The position numbers were made by a program, and so were the translations under genes. Shown one piece after another: positions 36,690-48,517 of a stretch of DNA of 64,000 nucleotides. The DNA comes from Fusarium oxysporum f. sp. lycopersici 4287 (taxonomy: Eukaryota; Ascomycota; Sordariomycetes; Hypocreales; Nectriaceae), in assembly GCF_000149955.1 (NCBI RefSeq), contig NC_030995.1, positions 1,674,001-1,738,000 of the forward strand. The letters run 5' to 3'. Below the pieces are notes generated by a model. The model saw nothing but the letters and a program-made list of their open reading frames with translations, was not told where the DNA came from and searched no databases. How positions within the stretch are numbered: position 1 is the stretch's first letter; each line of letters begins with the position of its first letter.

Positions 36690-38036
36690 CTTGATAGTTT
36701 GCGTGTTCGGTTGAGAATGTAAACTCAAAGTTCTGTTGCCCCTCAGACGTCAGCAACTTTTTTTGCATATCCAGGATCCCAGTCCCGCAGGCATGCTTTT
36801 ACCCCTCCTCAGGTAGGGAGGGGCTCAGGACCTTTATTGCCCCAAGCGTCTCATGGGGAGGGAGAAAGGAACAAAAGCCAGACAGAGGAAAGCGTGAGAT
36901 CAGACTTACCAGATAAGCGAAATGTAATTAGAAAGATGCTTCCGGGAAAGCAAGGGGCGGTGTTGAAAGTTTATGCTGTGGTGTTGATGGATGTATGGAA
37001 AGTAGATGGTGGAAGTGGGTTGCGGTCAAGGTCTGGTGATTTGTTTTCACTTGGGCTTAGGTTGTCTGTCCGTCAGGCTGCCGTCCCGCCGCCTACTGTA
37101 AAAAAAAAACTGAACTGCCCCTCCTTTTCCCCTGGGCTGTTGTGCCCTCCACTGTTGCTCCGTGCTGGTGCTGCAAGAACTGCTACAGCAAAAGTCAACA
37201 ATGCTCCCTTATGATTGGGGACAGCTTGGAGCTCTGAATAAGTACCTCTAAGGTCATTATTAGCTGCAGAGATACTTGCTAGGCCTTCAAACAAGTAATC
37301 GGGCAGGGGGATTGCAAGATTGCCTGTGGAGTAACTCATCGGGTGGGGCTTAAAGCGCAGGATTTTGGATGTTCGTTATGAACCACAGCCATACTCTAAC
37401 AATATGTCGTGAATGTTAGAGGTTCAGAATATGAGCGCATATTGGGTATAGAACATTCTGCGCTCATCACTCATTCAGAATCTCACCGCCTAATTCGAAT
37501 ATATATCAAAACGCTTCACCTTTGCCGTAGATATCTAGTTCTGAAGCCATACAACAATTCCACGATATTTTTATTTGTTTAGTTCCGTTGCTAGGAGACT
37601 GACTCCAATGCTCATTTCCACTGATAAGTGATACGATTCATGAGTTGAGATGAAGTAAATTAATTTATTTACTTTACTATAGTTGGTCTCCTTTTTGTTC
37701 TGATCTTACAGGCAACTCACCACACCAGCAACGAATCACTTTCCGCCCAAATATAAGACACTCAAAGCTGCAAAAAGGGGTTCGTCGATACCGTTGACTA
37801 TCATAGAAATAGAAGTGAAGAAAGAGCAACCATAATAGAAAAAAGACGTCTACAGTTGGTATGAGACCCATGAACTCCAAATCCACCAACGGCCCAAATA
37901 AACCTATACCTCAGCATTGCCAACCCAAGTCCATCCTTGGCATATAAATCCTCGTCCAACGATAATGATGAGGGGGAATAACATGGAAAGAAAAACCTTG
38001 CGCCATAACACACAAACCAGTGTCCTTTTTCTTCCG
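36690..38036. other. Intergenic: RanBP1 promoter side
   Basis: About 1.3 kb between the RanBP1 start and the stop of the membrane protein gene, both on the minus strand. No gene is supported. An 88-codon minus frame at 37073-37339 begins plausibly but ends in low-complexity sequence. The right half is AT-rich (37480-37690). Confidence 0.55.
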
Positions 38037-40058
38037 CTATACCATCTGTCCTTCTTTGGTGTCTCGGCGGTTCTTTGAGGACCAAGCACGGAAGAATTGC
38101 TCGAAAGCAGACGTCTTACTGGTCTTGTTGGTTGTCTTTCGAAGCTCCCTGTCGTTTGAAAGTGTCTTGGCCATGAACTGCTTGGCCGCACATTGGTAAC
38201 GAGTATACTCTTTCTCTCCTGCAGTGTACTTGAGCCACCAGAGCCTAGCTCTGATCTGAGCATTCAGCAACTCCAACTTTGCTTGTTGTTGCATCCCTTG
38301 CGCGTCCGGTATGTACTGCTTGACGTCGCCCGCAACAGCCTCCAGTTGCCTCGAGATGCCCTCTGTCGCCATCTTGGCACGGTCTCTGATATCGGTCTTG
38401 ATCCAGCTCAAAGATCGGTGGGCCTTTTGGAATCTGTGTCCCAAGTTCTTGAAGACGCTGTCAGATGTATTCATGAAGTTGTCAGAGGCTGTTCCCAAGG
38501 AGCGTTTGGCTTCCTCGAGGCACCGCTCTGCCTCTTGAGCAGCAGCGGGGACAAGTTCTGGGAAGTATTGAGCAAAAGCCCAGGTCGAGTCCAAAGCCTC
38601 TGAGATAATTCCCTTCTGGAATGTGATACGAAGGACCTTGTGAACCTTGGGTCGACAAGTAGTGAAAATGTCAACCTTGATTGTTCCATGGGCTTCCTCC
38701 TTGGGGATCTTGAGAAGAATGCCTTCGTCGACAGATGAGGTACCGAATCCAACAGATTGATCACCTCGCTTGGCGTCGAACTTGAGACAGTCACGATCAA
38801 GCCATAGTTTCTTAGCACTTCGAGGCATGTGGATTAAAAAGCCACCTCGCTGTTTGGTAACAGTCACCTCGGGCTGCTTGCCACCCCAGAGCCACTCATC
38901 GGGTCGGAGATTCTCAAGAGGTACAAGACCTGTAGGCCCCGCTGATGTTGAAAGAATCTGCAAAGTTGGCAATGAAGTATAACTTGAAGTCAACAGAGTG
39001 GGGTGAGTTGTGACAGCGGAGGTGGCTGCGGGTATGTGGGGTACTACTTCTTTCGATAGTGGAGTGTAGCAGGTGCGGATCAACGACATCAAGACAAGGG
39101 CGAGGACCGCAGGGAAGATAGATTTGGCGAATTTGACCATTGCCTCCCGGGGACGAATCGGATGGGGCTGAACTTCCTTCAACCATTTGTTGAATCGCGC
39201 TCGCTGGCTCTCTGCCTGCTCTTGGATATCATCAGGAGACGGCTTCTGGCTGTCTTCAGTCATGCTAGCGTCAGGGCTAGGGATTGATGGGGTTTTGAGG
39301 CTTTGTTGAGTATACTCAAGAGAGCTTCGAGATCGAGCTTCATCCTCTGACTCAGATTCAGGCTCAGCCTTGGCAGCAGAATGAGGCTCGGGCTCTTCTT
39401 CTGCCTCGATTTCAGCCTCGACCTCAGGGAGAGGGCCGTTTTTGACGACTGAGGCCCAGCTTTGCTCTGCTTGTGGAGTCTCGTTTATGTCCATAGGTTC
39501 AGACACAGACATAGCCTGTGGCTCTTGTACAGATTGTAAAACAGGAGGTTCGTTCTCATCGGCAAGAGATTCGTCGTCGTATGTCTGCTCAGTGCCGGCG
39601 AGGCTATGGACGTCTTCGGGGTAGTGTACGTCGAGGGAGCCGACAGACTCGCTGATAGACTCGGTGTAGTTTCCATCCTGAGACTCGGTATCGGTGCCCG
39701 AGATTAGTTCATAAGTGGACTCGGACAAGCCGGTGTCCTCAGTGGTGGTAGTGATACGCATGATGTCTGGATTACTGGATGAAATCCAGTTGGCGAGATG
39801 CCGATTGCCTTGGGGGCGAGGAAATCGTAGAGTAGGTTCAGAAGTCGACAAAGAACTTCGGTTCGATGATATTGTGCTCGGACCAGGCGTTGCCGGTTTT
39901 GTTGGACGGGGGAAGGGACTCGAGGTTCGACGCTGGGGAGCTGGTGTAAGCGAAAAGGTCGAGGATGATGCCGATGGGGACTGGCGAGTCGATCGGTGTT
40001 CAGTATCACGGTGGACGGCAGAAGGAGTGGATGGAGTATCAGGATCCTGCTGTTCCAT
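38037..40058 (-). CDS. Conserved-looking single-span membrane protein, unknown function
   Basis: One uninterrupted frame of 673 residues from a clear ATG. I do not recognise a named family. Residues 1-300 are Ser/Pro/Glu-rich and probably disordered, with a structured-looking patch around 86-130 (NRHLANWISSSNPDIMRI, STYELI). A single membrane span lies near 308-328 (IFPAVLALVLMSLI), preceded by basic residues, which suggests the N-terminal side faces the cytosol or nucleoplasm. After it, about residues 380-480 look like a beta-rich domain (GGFLIHM, KKLWLDRDCLKFD, VDIFTTCRPKVHKVL). About 490-640 are mostly helical and charged, with possible coiled coils. There is no signal peptide. Endoplasmic reticulum or nuclear-envelope location is a guess from this topology. 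Confidence 0.8.
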   Translation of the reverse strand: MEQQDPDTPSTPSAVHRDTEHRSTRQSPSASSSTFSLTPAPQRRTSSPFPRPTKPATPGPSTISSNRSSLSTSEPTLRFPRPQGNRHLANWISSSNPDIMRITTTTEDTGLSESTYELISGTDTESQDGNYTESISESVGSLDVHYPEDVHSLAGTEQTYDDESLADENEPPVLQSVQEPQAMSVSEPMDINETPQAEQSWASVVKNGPLPEVEAEIEAEEEPEPHSAAKAEPESESEDEARSRSSLEYTQQSLKTPSIPSPDASMTEDSQKPSPDDIQEQAESQRARFNKWLKEVQPHPIRPREAMVKFAKSIFPAVLALVLMSLIRTCYTPLSKEVVPHIPAATSAVTTHPTLLTSSYTSLPTLQILSTSAGPTGLVPLENLRPDEWLWGGKQPEVTVTKQRGGFLIHMPRSAKKLWLDRDCLKFDAKRGDQSVGFGTSSVDEGILLKIPKEEAHGTIKVDIFTTCRPKVHKVLRITFQKGIISEALDSTWAFAQYFPELVPAAAQEAERCLEEAKRSLGTASDNFMNTSDSVFKNLGHRFQKAHRSLSWIKTDIRDRAKMATEGISRQLEAVAGDVKQYIPDAQGMQQQAKLELLNAQIRARLWWLKYTAGEKEYTRYQCAAKQFMAKTLSNDRELRKTTNKTSKTSAFEQFFRAWSSKNRRDTKEGQMV

Positions 40059-42622
40059 AACGATGCGAAGATACAGTAAAACCAGGGTCTATCCCATCAG
40101 AAGCTTCATAGCAAGAAGCAACCTGTGAAGGATAATACGATGAGGCGTCAGGTGAAGTCGGATTGCGAGGGGCAAGTGAGAGTGAAGTGGGAGGATAAGG
40201 TGAGGGGTGAGCGGAAGGCCGGATAATGGGGAAGGGGGGTCTGCGTAGGACTGCGATGGCGGGGGGAAGCCTGGAGGAATATTGTGGAAGAATAGATGTG
40301 AATGGATTATTATTTCGTGTTTGTGGAAAGGCTGAGTTTAGGAGAGAAAAGAAAAGAACTAACAGGCGAAGTTGGAGTCACAAAAATGTGGCCTCAACGC
40401 AGTCTGGAAGTATCGTTGTTCCAGGTTGCTCCGGGTCCGTGAGGTCCAATGTTGGCGAAGGCGTATAGACTGAGCTTGGCCTGCTTCGCTGCCTGGGGCT
40501 GTCTTTCTATGGCCAAAGAGCAAGGCAGCCAAAAAGAGGTGGAGATTTTGCTATGTTGTGCACTTTACGTGGCAGAGGTTGGTCAAATAGAAAGCCAGCG
40601 TGTTGCTGAGGTCAAAAACTCAAATCCAAAGGTTCCTGTTGTGTTGATGAAATGTGTCGCTGGGCTGCTGACTATGATGATGGCGCACAGTCTGGGGTTC
40701 GGGTTGTGAGGATGAGCTCGGGCTTGGAAGCTGATAAGATCACACTGTATGCCTTTTGCTGTTGTCAGAAGAAGGGGCTCTTTTCGTAGATGGGCAGCTC
40801 AAAGATTCAAGAGCAGGTGGTGTTGATGGACAGGATAAATTAGAGAAGAAGATGGATGGATAAGGCAGAGGAAATAGATATTCACTCCCTCACTCAAGCT
40901 GCAGGTAGTCCAGCTGTGGATCGCTTTGAACTTGAGCTTACATGACAGATGCTTCGAATTATGACATTGTCCTGAACCTAAAATACGTACACTGTTTCTT
41001 GTGACTTTCTGTAAGCTTGAGCTCCAGACTTATCACTTTGTCTACAGAAGCGATGAAGCAATTTGAATCATCTATTCACCAACTCTCAGGGTTGTTGTGA
41101 TGTGTTTGATGTCTTTCCCGTCCTCGTTGTCGTCACTTAAACTGGGGTCCCTGCTAGCACCAAAGAGGATCCATGCATTTCACGCCCATTTAGATAGGGA
41201 GACCGCACCAGGGGGGGTTTGCCCAAATCAACCTGGGAAGTTTCAAGCTTTTGTTAACTTTCAAGTCTGCAAAAGTGAAAATATTTCGTCGAGCCACATA
41301 TCTTGTAACACTTGTTTATTAAACTTTCTTCGTCCTGTTTGTTTCTCACTTCCTGGTGACACGCCTCTGATATTCAGTTTCCTATATCCCTAAGGCAACT
41401 TACCTATGGGCTTATCGCTTTAGCATGCCACTATCGAACCCTGCAACCCCCACCATGAACCGTCGTGACCTCTTAGCGCAACTGCGGGGTATGATACTTC
41501 TGTTTCGGGCTGAAATAGCCCACTCATTAGACCCCGTGAGCAAACCTCCCGTCTCATCTGTTGTGCTGTCAGGTCAGTTTCGAGATAGACTTAACCGCCG
41601 AACCCGATTTCTTTTCTTCTACATCGGTGCTACTATTATTTAAGCGCGAGATAAGACTCGTAGAAGAGTCATTTAACGAGCTTGTTAATTACACCATTCT
41701 CACCGCTATGGTTCAAGTTGTTCAACTACTTATACGATGCCCAAAACCAACAATAGCTAGCCAACAGACGCCATAAGATGCAGCCCCATGTCTGAATATT
41801 ATTCTCATACGTATACGATATTTGTAGCATGACGTAAGATGCAATTTGTTGGACCAATCGTCCTATTGTAACCCTTTCTGTGGGAAGAATGGCACCCTTG
41901 GTTGGATAATCTGCTCACGCAGGCGTCACAACACCAGATCGCATATATATCAGCTTTATCCAAGGGCACCATCTCCATGAGGATAAGCTGATGAAGAATA
42001 GGGATCAGAGCCCATCCTTTGTGTAAGCTGACGTCTTGATTTGGGATATTGATAAGGGGTCTATCCCCATCCCATAATTGTTCCTGGCTTACCATGCTTC
42101 CATATATCGTCCAATCCTCAGCACACCAGATTGAAAGAGTGGCCTGTTGACAGCAGCATTTCGAAATTCAAAAGATGTAGTATAAATGATATATTTTATG
42201 GGAATTCAATCGCTTTCTCCCACAAGGATTAACCTATCCCAAGTACCCCAATGTCTACATGTCCACATAAAGGTAGGAGGGTATCTCTATCTGCATTGCA
42301 AAAGTCAAAATTCTATCCAGAAGCTCCAATATCATTGCATTATGCTCGTGCACTCTTCTCTCAGCTAAGTGAGCTAGGTCCAGTATTCTAGCTCTTCCTC
42401 CTGCTGCATTCATATTCCAACGAAGAAACATAATGCCAGTAAAACATAAGAAATTTTAAGCGTGTCTTCCTCTCTGAGGTAGACTCGACGCCATGGTTGG
42501 GTATCGTAATCAAAGACATCAACTTGGAGTTATGTCCATGGGAATAATATAATGATTGTGTGTCGTAGACGTGGCCGCATTAAGGTGGTAAAGGTATAAT
42601 AAAGATGATATGACCCAGCACA
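40059..42622. other. Intergenic: membrane-protein promoter side / phosducin-like 3' side
   Basis: About 2.6 kb with no gene I can support. Purine-rich sequence (GGGGAAGGGGGG near 40230) lies just upstream of the membrane-protein start, the complement of a pyrimidine-rich leader on its strand. Other open frames are short and featureless. Confidence 0.55.
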
Positions 42623-43546
42623 TTATAGAATAGTGTGTTTTTGTAGTAGTTGCTTTAACGATGAGGTGCCAAAGGTCTCATCGTCAGGGATCATCTCGAT
42701 CAGGCCTGTCAAGTTGGCGAACAGGTCACCTTGGTTTCGATATCCGAGCATAGCGGGCACAGCAGCGTTATCAAATTCGATCTCTTCATAGTGGACCTTG
42801 ACGAAGTGAACCTCGGGGTTGGTCTTGACAATAGGCATGAGTGCTGACTCGATAGTAGCGGAGACCTCACACTAGACGAGTTAGCATGATGTTGGTTAAA
42901 GGAACGGTGGATCAAAGCATACCTCATGATCATACACAAACACGACAACAGTGGTTTCCCTTCCAACCTTCTCAATGGCGTCGAGGTATCCGAGGGCATC
43001 GACCTCATCTAGTCGGCCATAGATGCGTACACTGGGACTTGTTCGTCGATTTCTGACAGATCGGCTGGCCTCGCTCTCAAGCTCACGTCGTCGGCTCTCG
43101 CGCCACTCAGCAAGGAAAGCCTCCTCGTCGGCATCACTTGCGCTCTTCGCATCGTCATCGCTGCTCTCGGTATCGCTCTTCACAGGAGTAGGAGCTTCAA
43201 TGCCGAAGATGCTGTTGCGGGCAGTGCGGACTCGGTGTCGCCACTTGTTCTTGCGGGCAGCCTCGTAGTTTCGCGCATCGGCAATGACTCCCTTGACGCC
43301 AGTAGCGCGGCCACTGTCGAAAGAGACAGGAGGGAGCTTGATCTCAGAGGCGCCAGCGCCGGTGAGGCGATCGACAGTAGGCATGCGCATTGCGTTATCG
43401 ATCTGGGCGTTACGGAAAACGTCTTCTTCGGAAAGATCTTGGTGGTTCTTGAGATCGGGGTCGTCACGGTCCTCAGGGTGGAGGGTTTCGCGATATGTGT
43501 TCTTGGCGACCAGGTCGTTAAACTCTTCTTGAGCGGCAGTTGACAT
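42623..43546 (-). CDS. Phosducin-like protein (G-beta-gamma folding factor)
   Basis: Two exons on the minus strand (43546-42923, 42871-42623; 51 nt intron with GCTAAC branch) give 290 residues. Phosducin-like proteins work with the CCT chaperonin to assemble G-beta with G-gamma; fungal members are known as PhnA (Aspergillus) and BDM-1 (Cryphonectria). The N-terminal half is helical and charged, with LSEEDVFRNAQIDNAMRM. An acidic linker (SDTESSDDDAKS) precedes a C-terminal thioredoxin-like domain from about residue 170 (RLDEVDALGYLDAIEK, VVVFVYDHE, VHFVKVHYEEIEFD, AVPAMLGYRNGDL-like block). The end has the family's acidic loop (MIPDDETFG). It lies 5 kb downstream of the G-beta gene on the same strand, its probable client. 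Confidence 0.9.
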
Positions 43547-44481
43547 GACGGGCAGATTTGGAGGGGAGGAGGAGGTTTAATATGTATGTGTCTCGCAACA
43601 AGTGTAAAGGTGAAGATGGTCAATGCCAGAGCAGCGTCCAGGGCCGAACTTGGAAACACAAGTGTTGTATCGTTCTGGAAGATGTGGAGAAGGGGGGTTA
43701 AGGTAGAGGAGAACAGGGCACACAAAGGCGAAATCCGAGTTAGAGAAGACCACGCAAACAGGAGTTTATCGATACAGACAAGGATATGGCCAGGAACAGG
43801 GCGGTGAGATGAGCGAAAAGCTTGGATCCAAGGGTCAAAAGGTGACGAGGCAATCCAAGTCTAAGGGGATGGGATCCTCTTTTTCCGAGCTTGGTTTGTT
43901 TCAGAATTCGAGTCTTTGGTGAAGGAATGTTTAAGGAGGCAAACGACAGGCATGCAATCGACAGGAAACAATAGAGGAACGCGGTCGAGCCACCTGGCGA
44001 TCTGTCCTGGAAACGGTCAGAGGGCGCAAGACTCGGGCGGAGCAGGGATTGAGCGCTCGTTGCAGGGCGCCGAAATAGAAACGCCTTCACTCAATTCGAA
44101 TGGATATGGAAATGAGTATAACATTTCGGGCAGTTGGTGGATCGCGCACCAATCAGATTGTGGAATAGTAAGCTGAGTATGGTGATGCTAATACCAACCA
44201 TAACCTTAAGACATGCCTTAAAGCAGCCCTTAGAATTATATTAATGCAGATCTTTTGATAGCCACCTCCTCGATCAAGATAGACTCGGTAGAGCACATTC
44301 CCCAATAGGTTCTCTGACCGCCCATCAAGATTTCCTTTCATCATTGGGTCCTGAAGTTTTCTGATGCGACAACAATAAGACACAATGGGCGCAGAATGGC
44401 TCTTCAAATGCAAGCCACGCGAGTATCTAGTCAGGGGTGGATAGCTCCAGGTTAAGCAAGGATCCAGGGTTCACAACGGTT

Positions 44482-44524
<43 letters not shown>

Positions 44525-47500
44525 TTTTTTCTTCACTTAGAGCAAAAGGCTACGTCTGTGTTATTAATCGGCATGGCCGGATATGGATGCTACGGATGGA
44601 TGGCAAGTGGTCGATGATGTTGCATTCCGTTCCGGGACGGGTCACCTGGTCCGAGAAGTTAATGGGACTAAATTGCTGAAGAAGTTGATGAAATGAGATT
44701 TGATGCGGCAAAGTCGCACCAGTGAGTCCCAGCAGCCAGATGGGCTGTTCAGTTCCATTCAGGGGCAAATGTGATGGAAGGTAACGTATCAGTTTTTGGC
44801 ATGCGGGAGAGGAATGCGTTGCTTTGGTCGCTTTGACGATACGATCTAATGGCAAATCAAGACGTGAAGACACCGTTCATGGTTGAATCACCAGATCATG
44901 ATCGTATTAAAACTTGGCCTCGTCTGATCTGAGCTTGAAATGCATCAAACAAAGCGCCCAAGGCAACGGGACCACCACATCCAAATCCACATCCACATCT
45001 ACACTCACACTCACTCACATCAAGTTCTGCGACAATCCAGAAACGGACGGACTCGGCAATGCCACGGGTTCCTGACATGAAGTGACAGGCATCAAACCCC
45101 AATCAATCTTGGATCTCCAACCAACCATAGACAGGTATAGAAATCCGCTCTGCCAGGTACGACATGGGTTTCATCTCCAGGCTGAGCAAAAGCCAGCATC
45201 AATGATCCTCGGAGAATTCCTTTCAGATGGACATTCATCATACCATCATTCGCAAGCCATATCAAAATCAAGCTAAGCTCATCAGAAGTTTCTGCCTGTT
45301 ACTGACCCGTACCCTGACTCTTTTATTACTCATTCCCCAACTTCGTAGCATAAGCATGACCCGGCTTCTTCATCTCCAGGTCCAATCACACGGCCTATGA
45401 TACCAGGGGAGGCTATAAGGTCGCTAGCGTATCCCGCAGTTGTTTCACGATCTCGTTTCAAGCCAGGGCATGGATTCAATTGGATGCGGTCAAGGAAATA
45501 ACAGAAGCCGAGGATGGCGGCACGCGACTCTTGCTTCGGTCGTCTATTCGACATGGCTGAGTATGACGACTACGATCGTGGCGTCAACACGGAACGTCAA
45601 GGCGCAGGCGGTGACAAAGCTTGGACTTGAAAATGACGGTCAGGCTCTTTGTTACTTCAGTTTTGAATCACGACCTGAGGATGAGTGAATGCATTGTCGG
45701 TTGTGTTGCCAGAACAATGCAAAGAGTCACAGCAGCCAACAGTGGTGAATCCTCCTCGCCTGGTACTTTCCGTCAAAGCATTGTTTACATCTCGAAGTAA
45801 CTTTCGAATCTTGAAAGCCATTCATGCCTCGATCTTTGACAGTACGAATCTTGGGCTTGGGCGCATTGGTTTGACAACTCAGGTCGGCCAACCTCACTGA
45901 CCCAGACCAAGTCATTGTTGTAAAATAAGCAAAAATAACGGCCAAGGTAACCTTCTCCCAACTACTGATGGTCTTCTAGCGTGTTTCCAATCCTTCTAAT
46001 GCACATCATCACAAGCAATGACCATACCACTCTTATTTCCCCAGACCCAGCCTCGTCAATAACATCATGGCATGGCCAAGGCTGACTGACTCATGCGAGG
46101 CACAATCAATAGCAGTTTGCTGTCAGAACCTTATGCCACCGCTATTCATAGTATAGATCGGTATTGGCTGCAGCTGTCACGAGAATTTCAAATGTCATAA
46201 ATTACAAGGTGTTGCTGGCGGGGTCCTTTACATGGTCAAAGCCGTTGGCATAATCTATGCTTCGGCTTCCCCGAAGCCTTCTAGAACGATAACCGTCTTA
46301 CTTAGGGCCCTGTTTCTGATTGCACTTTGATCAATAAGTTTTAGCATTCATCAGTTCCTGACACATGTCACAACTATTATGCCCCGAACTGCAACAGTTC
46401 AGCTTCACTATACTGTTAGCCTCGCCCGCACCGCCAACAAACCATGGCATAGTGTCGAATGCGTTCATGGCATGCCTTCTTCCAAGTTCACCAACAGTGT
46501 ATCACGGCGACCACGAGAACCCTCGGGCCATTGTCAGACACGGGCTTTGTGATACCATCCTTTGACAACGCATCTCGTCTATGTCCCGTGACGCATCGTC
46601 CTACGTGAAGTATCTATCTTGGTTGTCGTGTTCTTTTCCTGGTTCTGAGTACGTCATGGCTGATTTCATCGTCTTGACCTTGTTTCTGCTCTCGTCAAGT
46701 ATTGTGCTGGGATGGCCCAGTTCTACTCAACTATCATAACTGGTGAGAGAAGAACAAATGGCTCTTTCATTGCCATGGGTTTCTTCAGACTGGCTATACT
46801 ATCGTATTAATGCCCGCAGGTTTGTTCAGTCCCGTTTCTTCGTGTTCTTCGGTAGGTATATATGACGAGATTTGTGAAAGTCCTGTGTGTCTCTCCACAT
46901 TGGTTCTTATATCTGAGGATGGCATCGTCTTTCCACATACGGTAACTATTTTCCCAATCTTCCCTTAGTTTCTATAACTTTTCCAGTTTTTGAAAAAGGT
47001 GAAAGTACTGATAGTCAACAAGTGCGCGCGCGCCGTCCTTTAAATTGTCTCAACCCTCACCAAGCTGGATTGTCAAGGCACTTGGAGACAGTAACACAAT
47101 GACCAGAGCCATTCTCTGTTGTATAAGTATTCGTTAACTTAATTCCCCGAGACGGACTTAACATGTGTTATTGGTTACCTAGACGAGCACCAAACATCAT
47201 TCGTTAGTAACAATGTGCCTATGACAGACAATGAGCACCTCGTTGTATCATTCATCCAACACTTTATGGAGTTCATTTAACGGGAGTCATCATCTAATGT
47301 CACAAACTCGCAGATTCTCAGTCCCGTAGGATCATTAGAAATCTGTAGACAATGCTCACTCATGCCTTATATTATAAACAAATTTCCATATAATATGCCT
47401 AGCCTCCCGGCAAGACAAAAGGGTTAAGTGTGGAACGTTGACGGAAAAATTTATTAGAATGTCTATTTCGTCCCTTCTACAGCACCTACGCATTATCTAT

Positions 47501-48517
47501 AGTAGCCGCCTGACTTAACACACACGTCTGACAGCAAGTACACTATACAACTGGCGACGCTTGTCTCCCTTTTTGGTGATCGTGTTCCACTAGGCTCTCC
47601 TTGCCAAAGCCTGCCCATTGGTTATAATTGTCGGAAGCAACAGTGACAAGACATCAAGAGCGATACCGAACAGGTGTGACATCAATATGCTATCGTCCGA
47701 ACTTGCCATAACCCCCTGGAAACCCTTTGCCATACGGATTCGATAAACGGTGTGTTTGGATGTTCCTTACTCGTCGAGACCAGTGGTCCAGTCGGAGCTT
47801 TCAAGCTCGCGCTCAGCGCCGAGACTCAGGCCTCAAGTTGACACAACAATGGGAACGTCGGCAAAAATTCGCAATGGCAGGAGAAAAGGCGTATAGTTTT
47901 GAAACATCATGATGTATTATCTCGAGGTCTGAAATTTTTGCTCGGTATAGCCGTCAACTCCCGTGGATTCCCCTCATATAAAATCGTCCCCCACGGCATT
48001 GCAGATCTTGGCTCCTTGAATTATTCGTTTTGCAGTAGAAACGGCCCGGAACCGAAAGACATGTGCCGTCGAGTCGATACGCATACAAAGGGCAACTGAA
48101 CAGAGGAAACCCATCCAATAATACAACCACCCATTACTAACAGCCCGCGTTGTGTCAGAAAAGGGGAAACTATGGTGCAGAGAATTTTGCAGGTGCGAGA
48201 AAAAACAGGAAACGGGGAAAACAGTAAATAGGGAATAATGAAAAGGAGGTATCGCATCAGCCAGTGTATTTTCTTCCCCAAATCCACCACGAATAATCGA
48301 GTCCGGCCGGGGAAAGTCGTCGGTAGGGGTATGTGTTAAAGGTAAGGTGCGGTTCGTCACGTCGTCCTGCATTCGCTAGTAGTCGCGATCAAGGTAGGCG
48401 TCCTTGGATTTCGGATTCGATGGGCAATATAATCGTTCGAACACAGATGGTATAGTCGCCGCGGCACGTACTGGCATTTATATATCCAGACAAAAGGTTC
48501 ATAGTCGCAAGGAACAA
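43547..48517. other. Long gene-free spacer between G-beta and phosducin-like genes
   Basis: About 5 kb with no supported coding sequence, on either strand. It includes a (TTTA)n microsatellite (44480-44530), a CCACAT/CACTCA-rich patch near 44970-45020, an alternating GCGCGCGC at about 47024-47032 and an AT-rich segment near 47360-47400. It should hold the phosducin-like promoter and the G-beta 3' UTR. Non-coding transcripts are possible but not shown. Confidence 0.55.
44480..44530 (+). repeat. (TTTA)n microsatellite, about 12 units
   Basis: An uninterrupted tetranucleotide TTTA repeat of about 50 bases ending in a short T run. Likely length-variable. Confidence 0.95.

Noticed and set aside
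37073..37339. 88-codon minus frame upstream of RanBP1
   Set aside because: Begins plausibly but runs into low-complexity Phe/Gly sequence over a poly-A/T stretch; no independent support.
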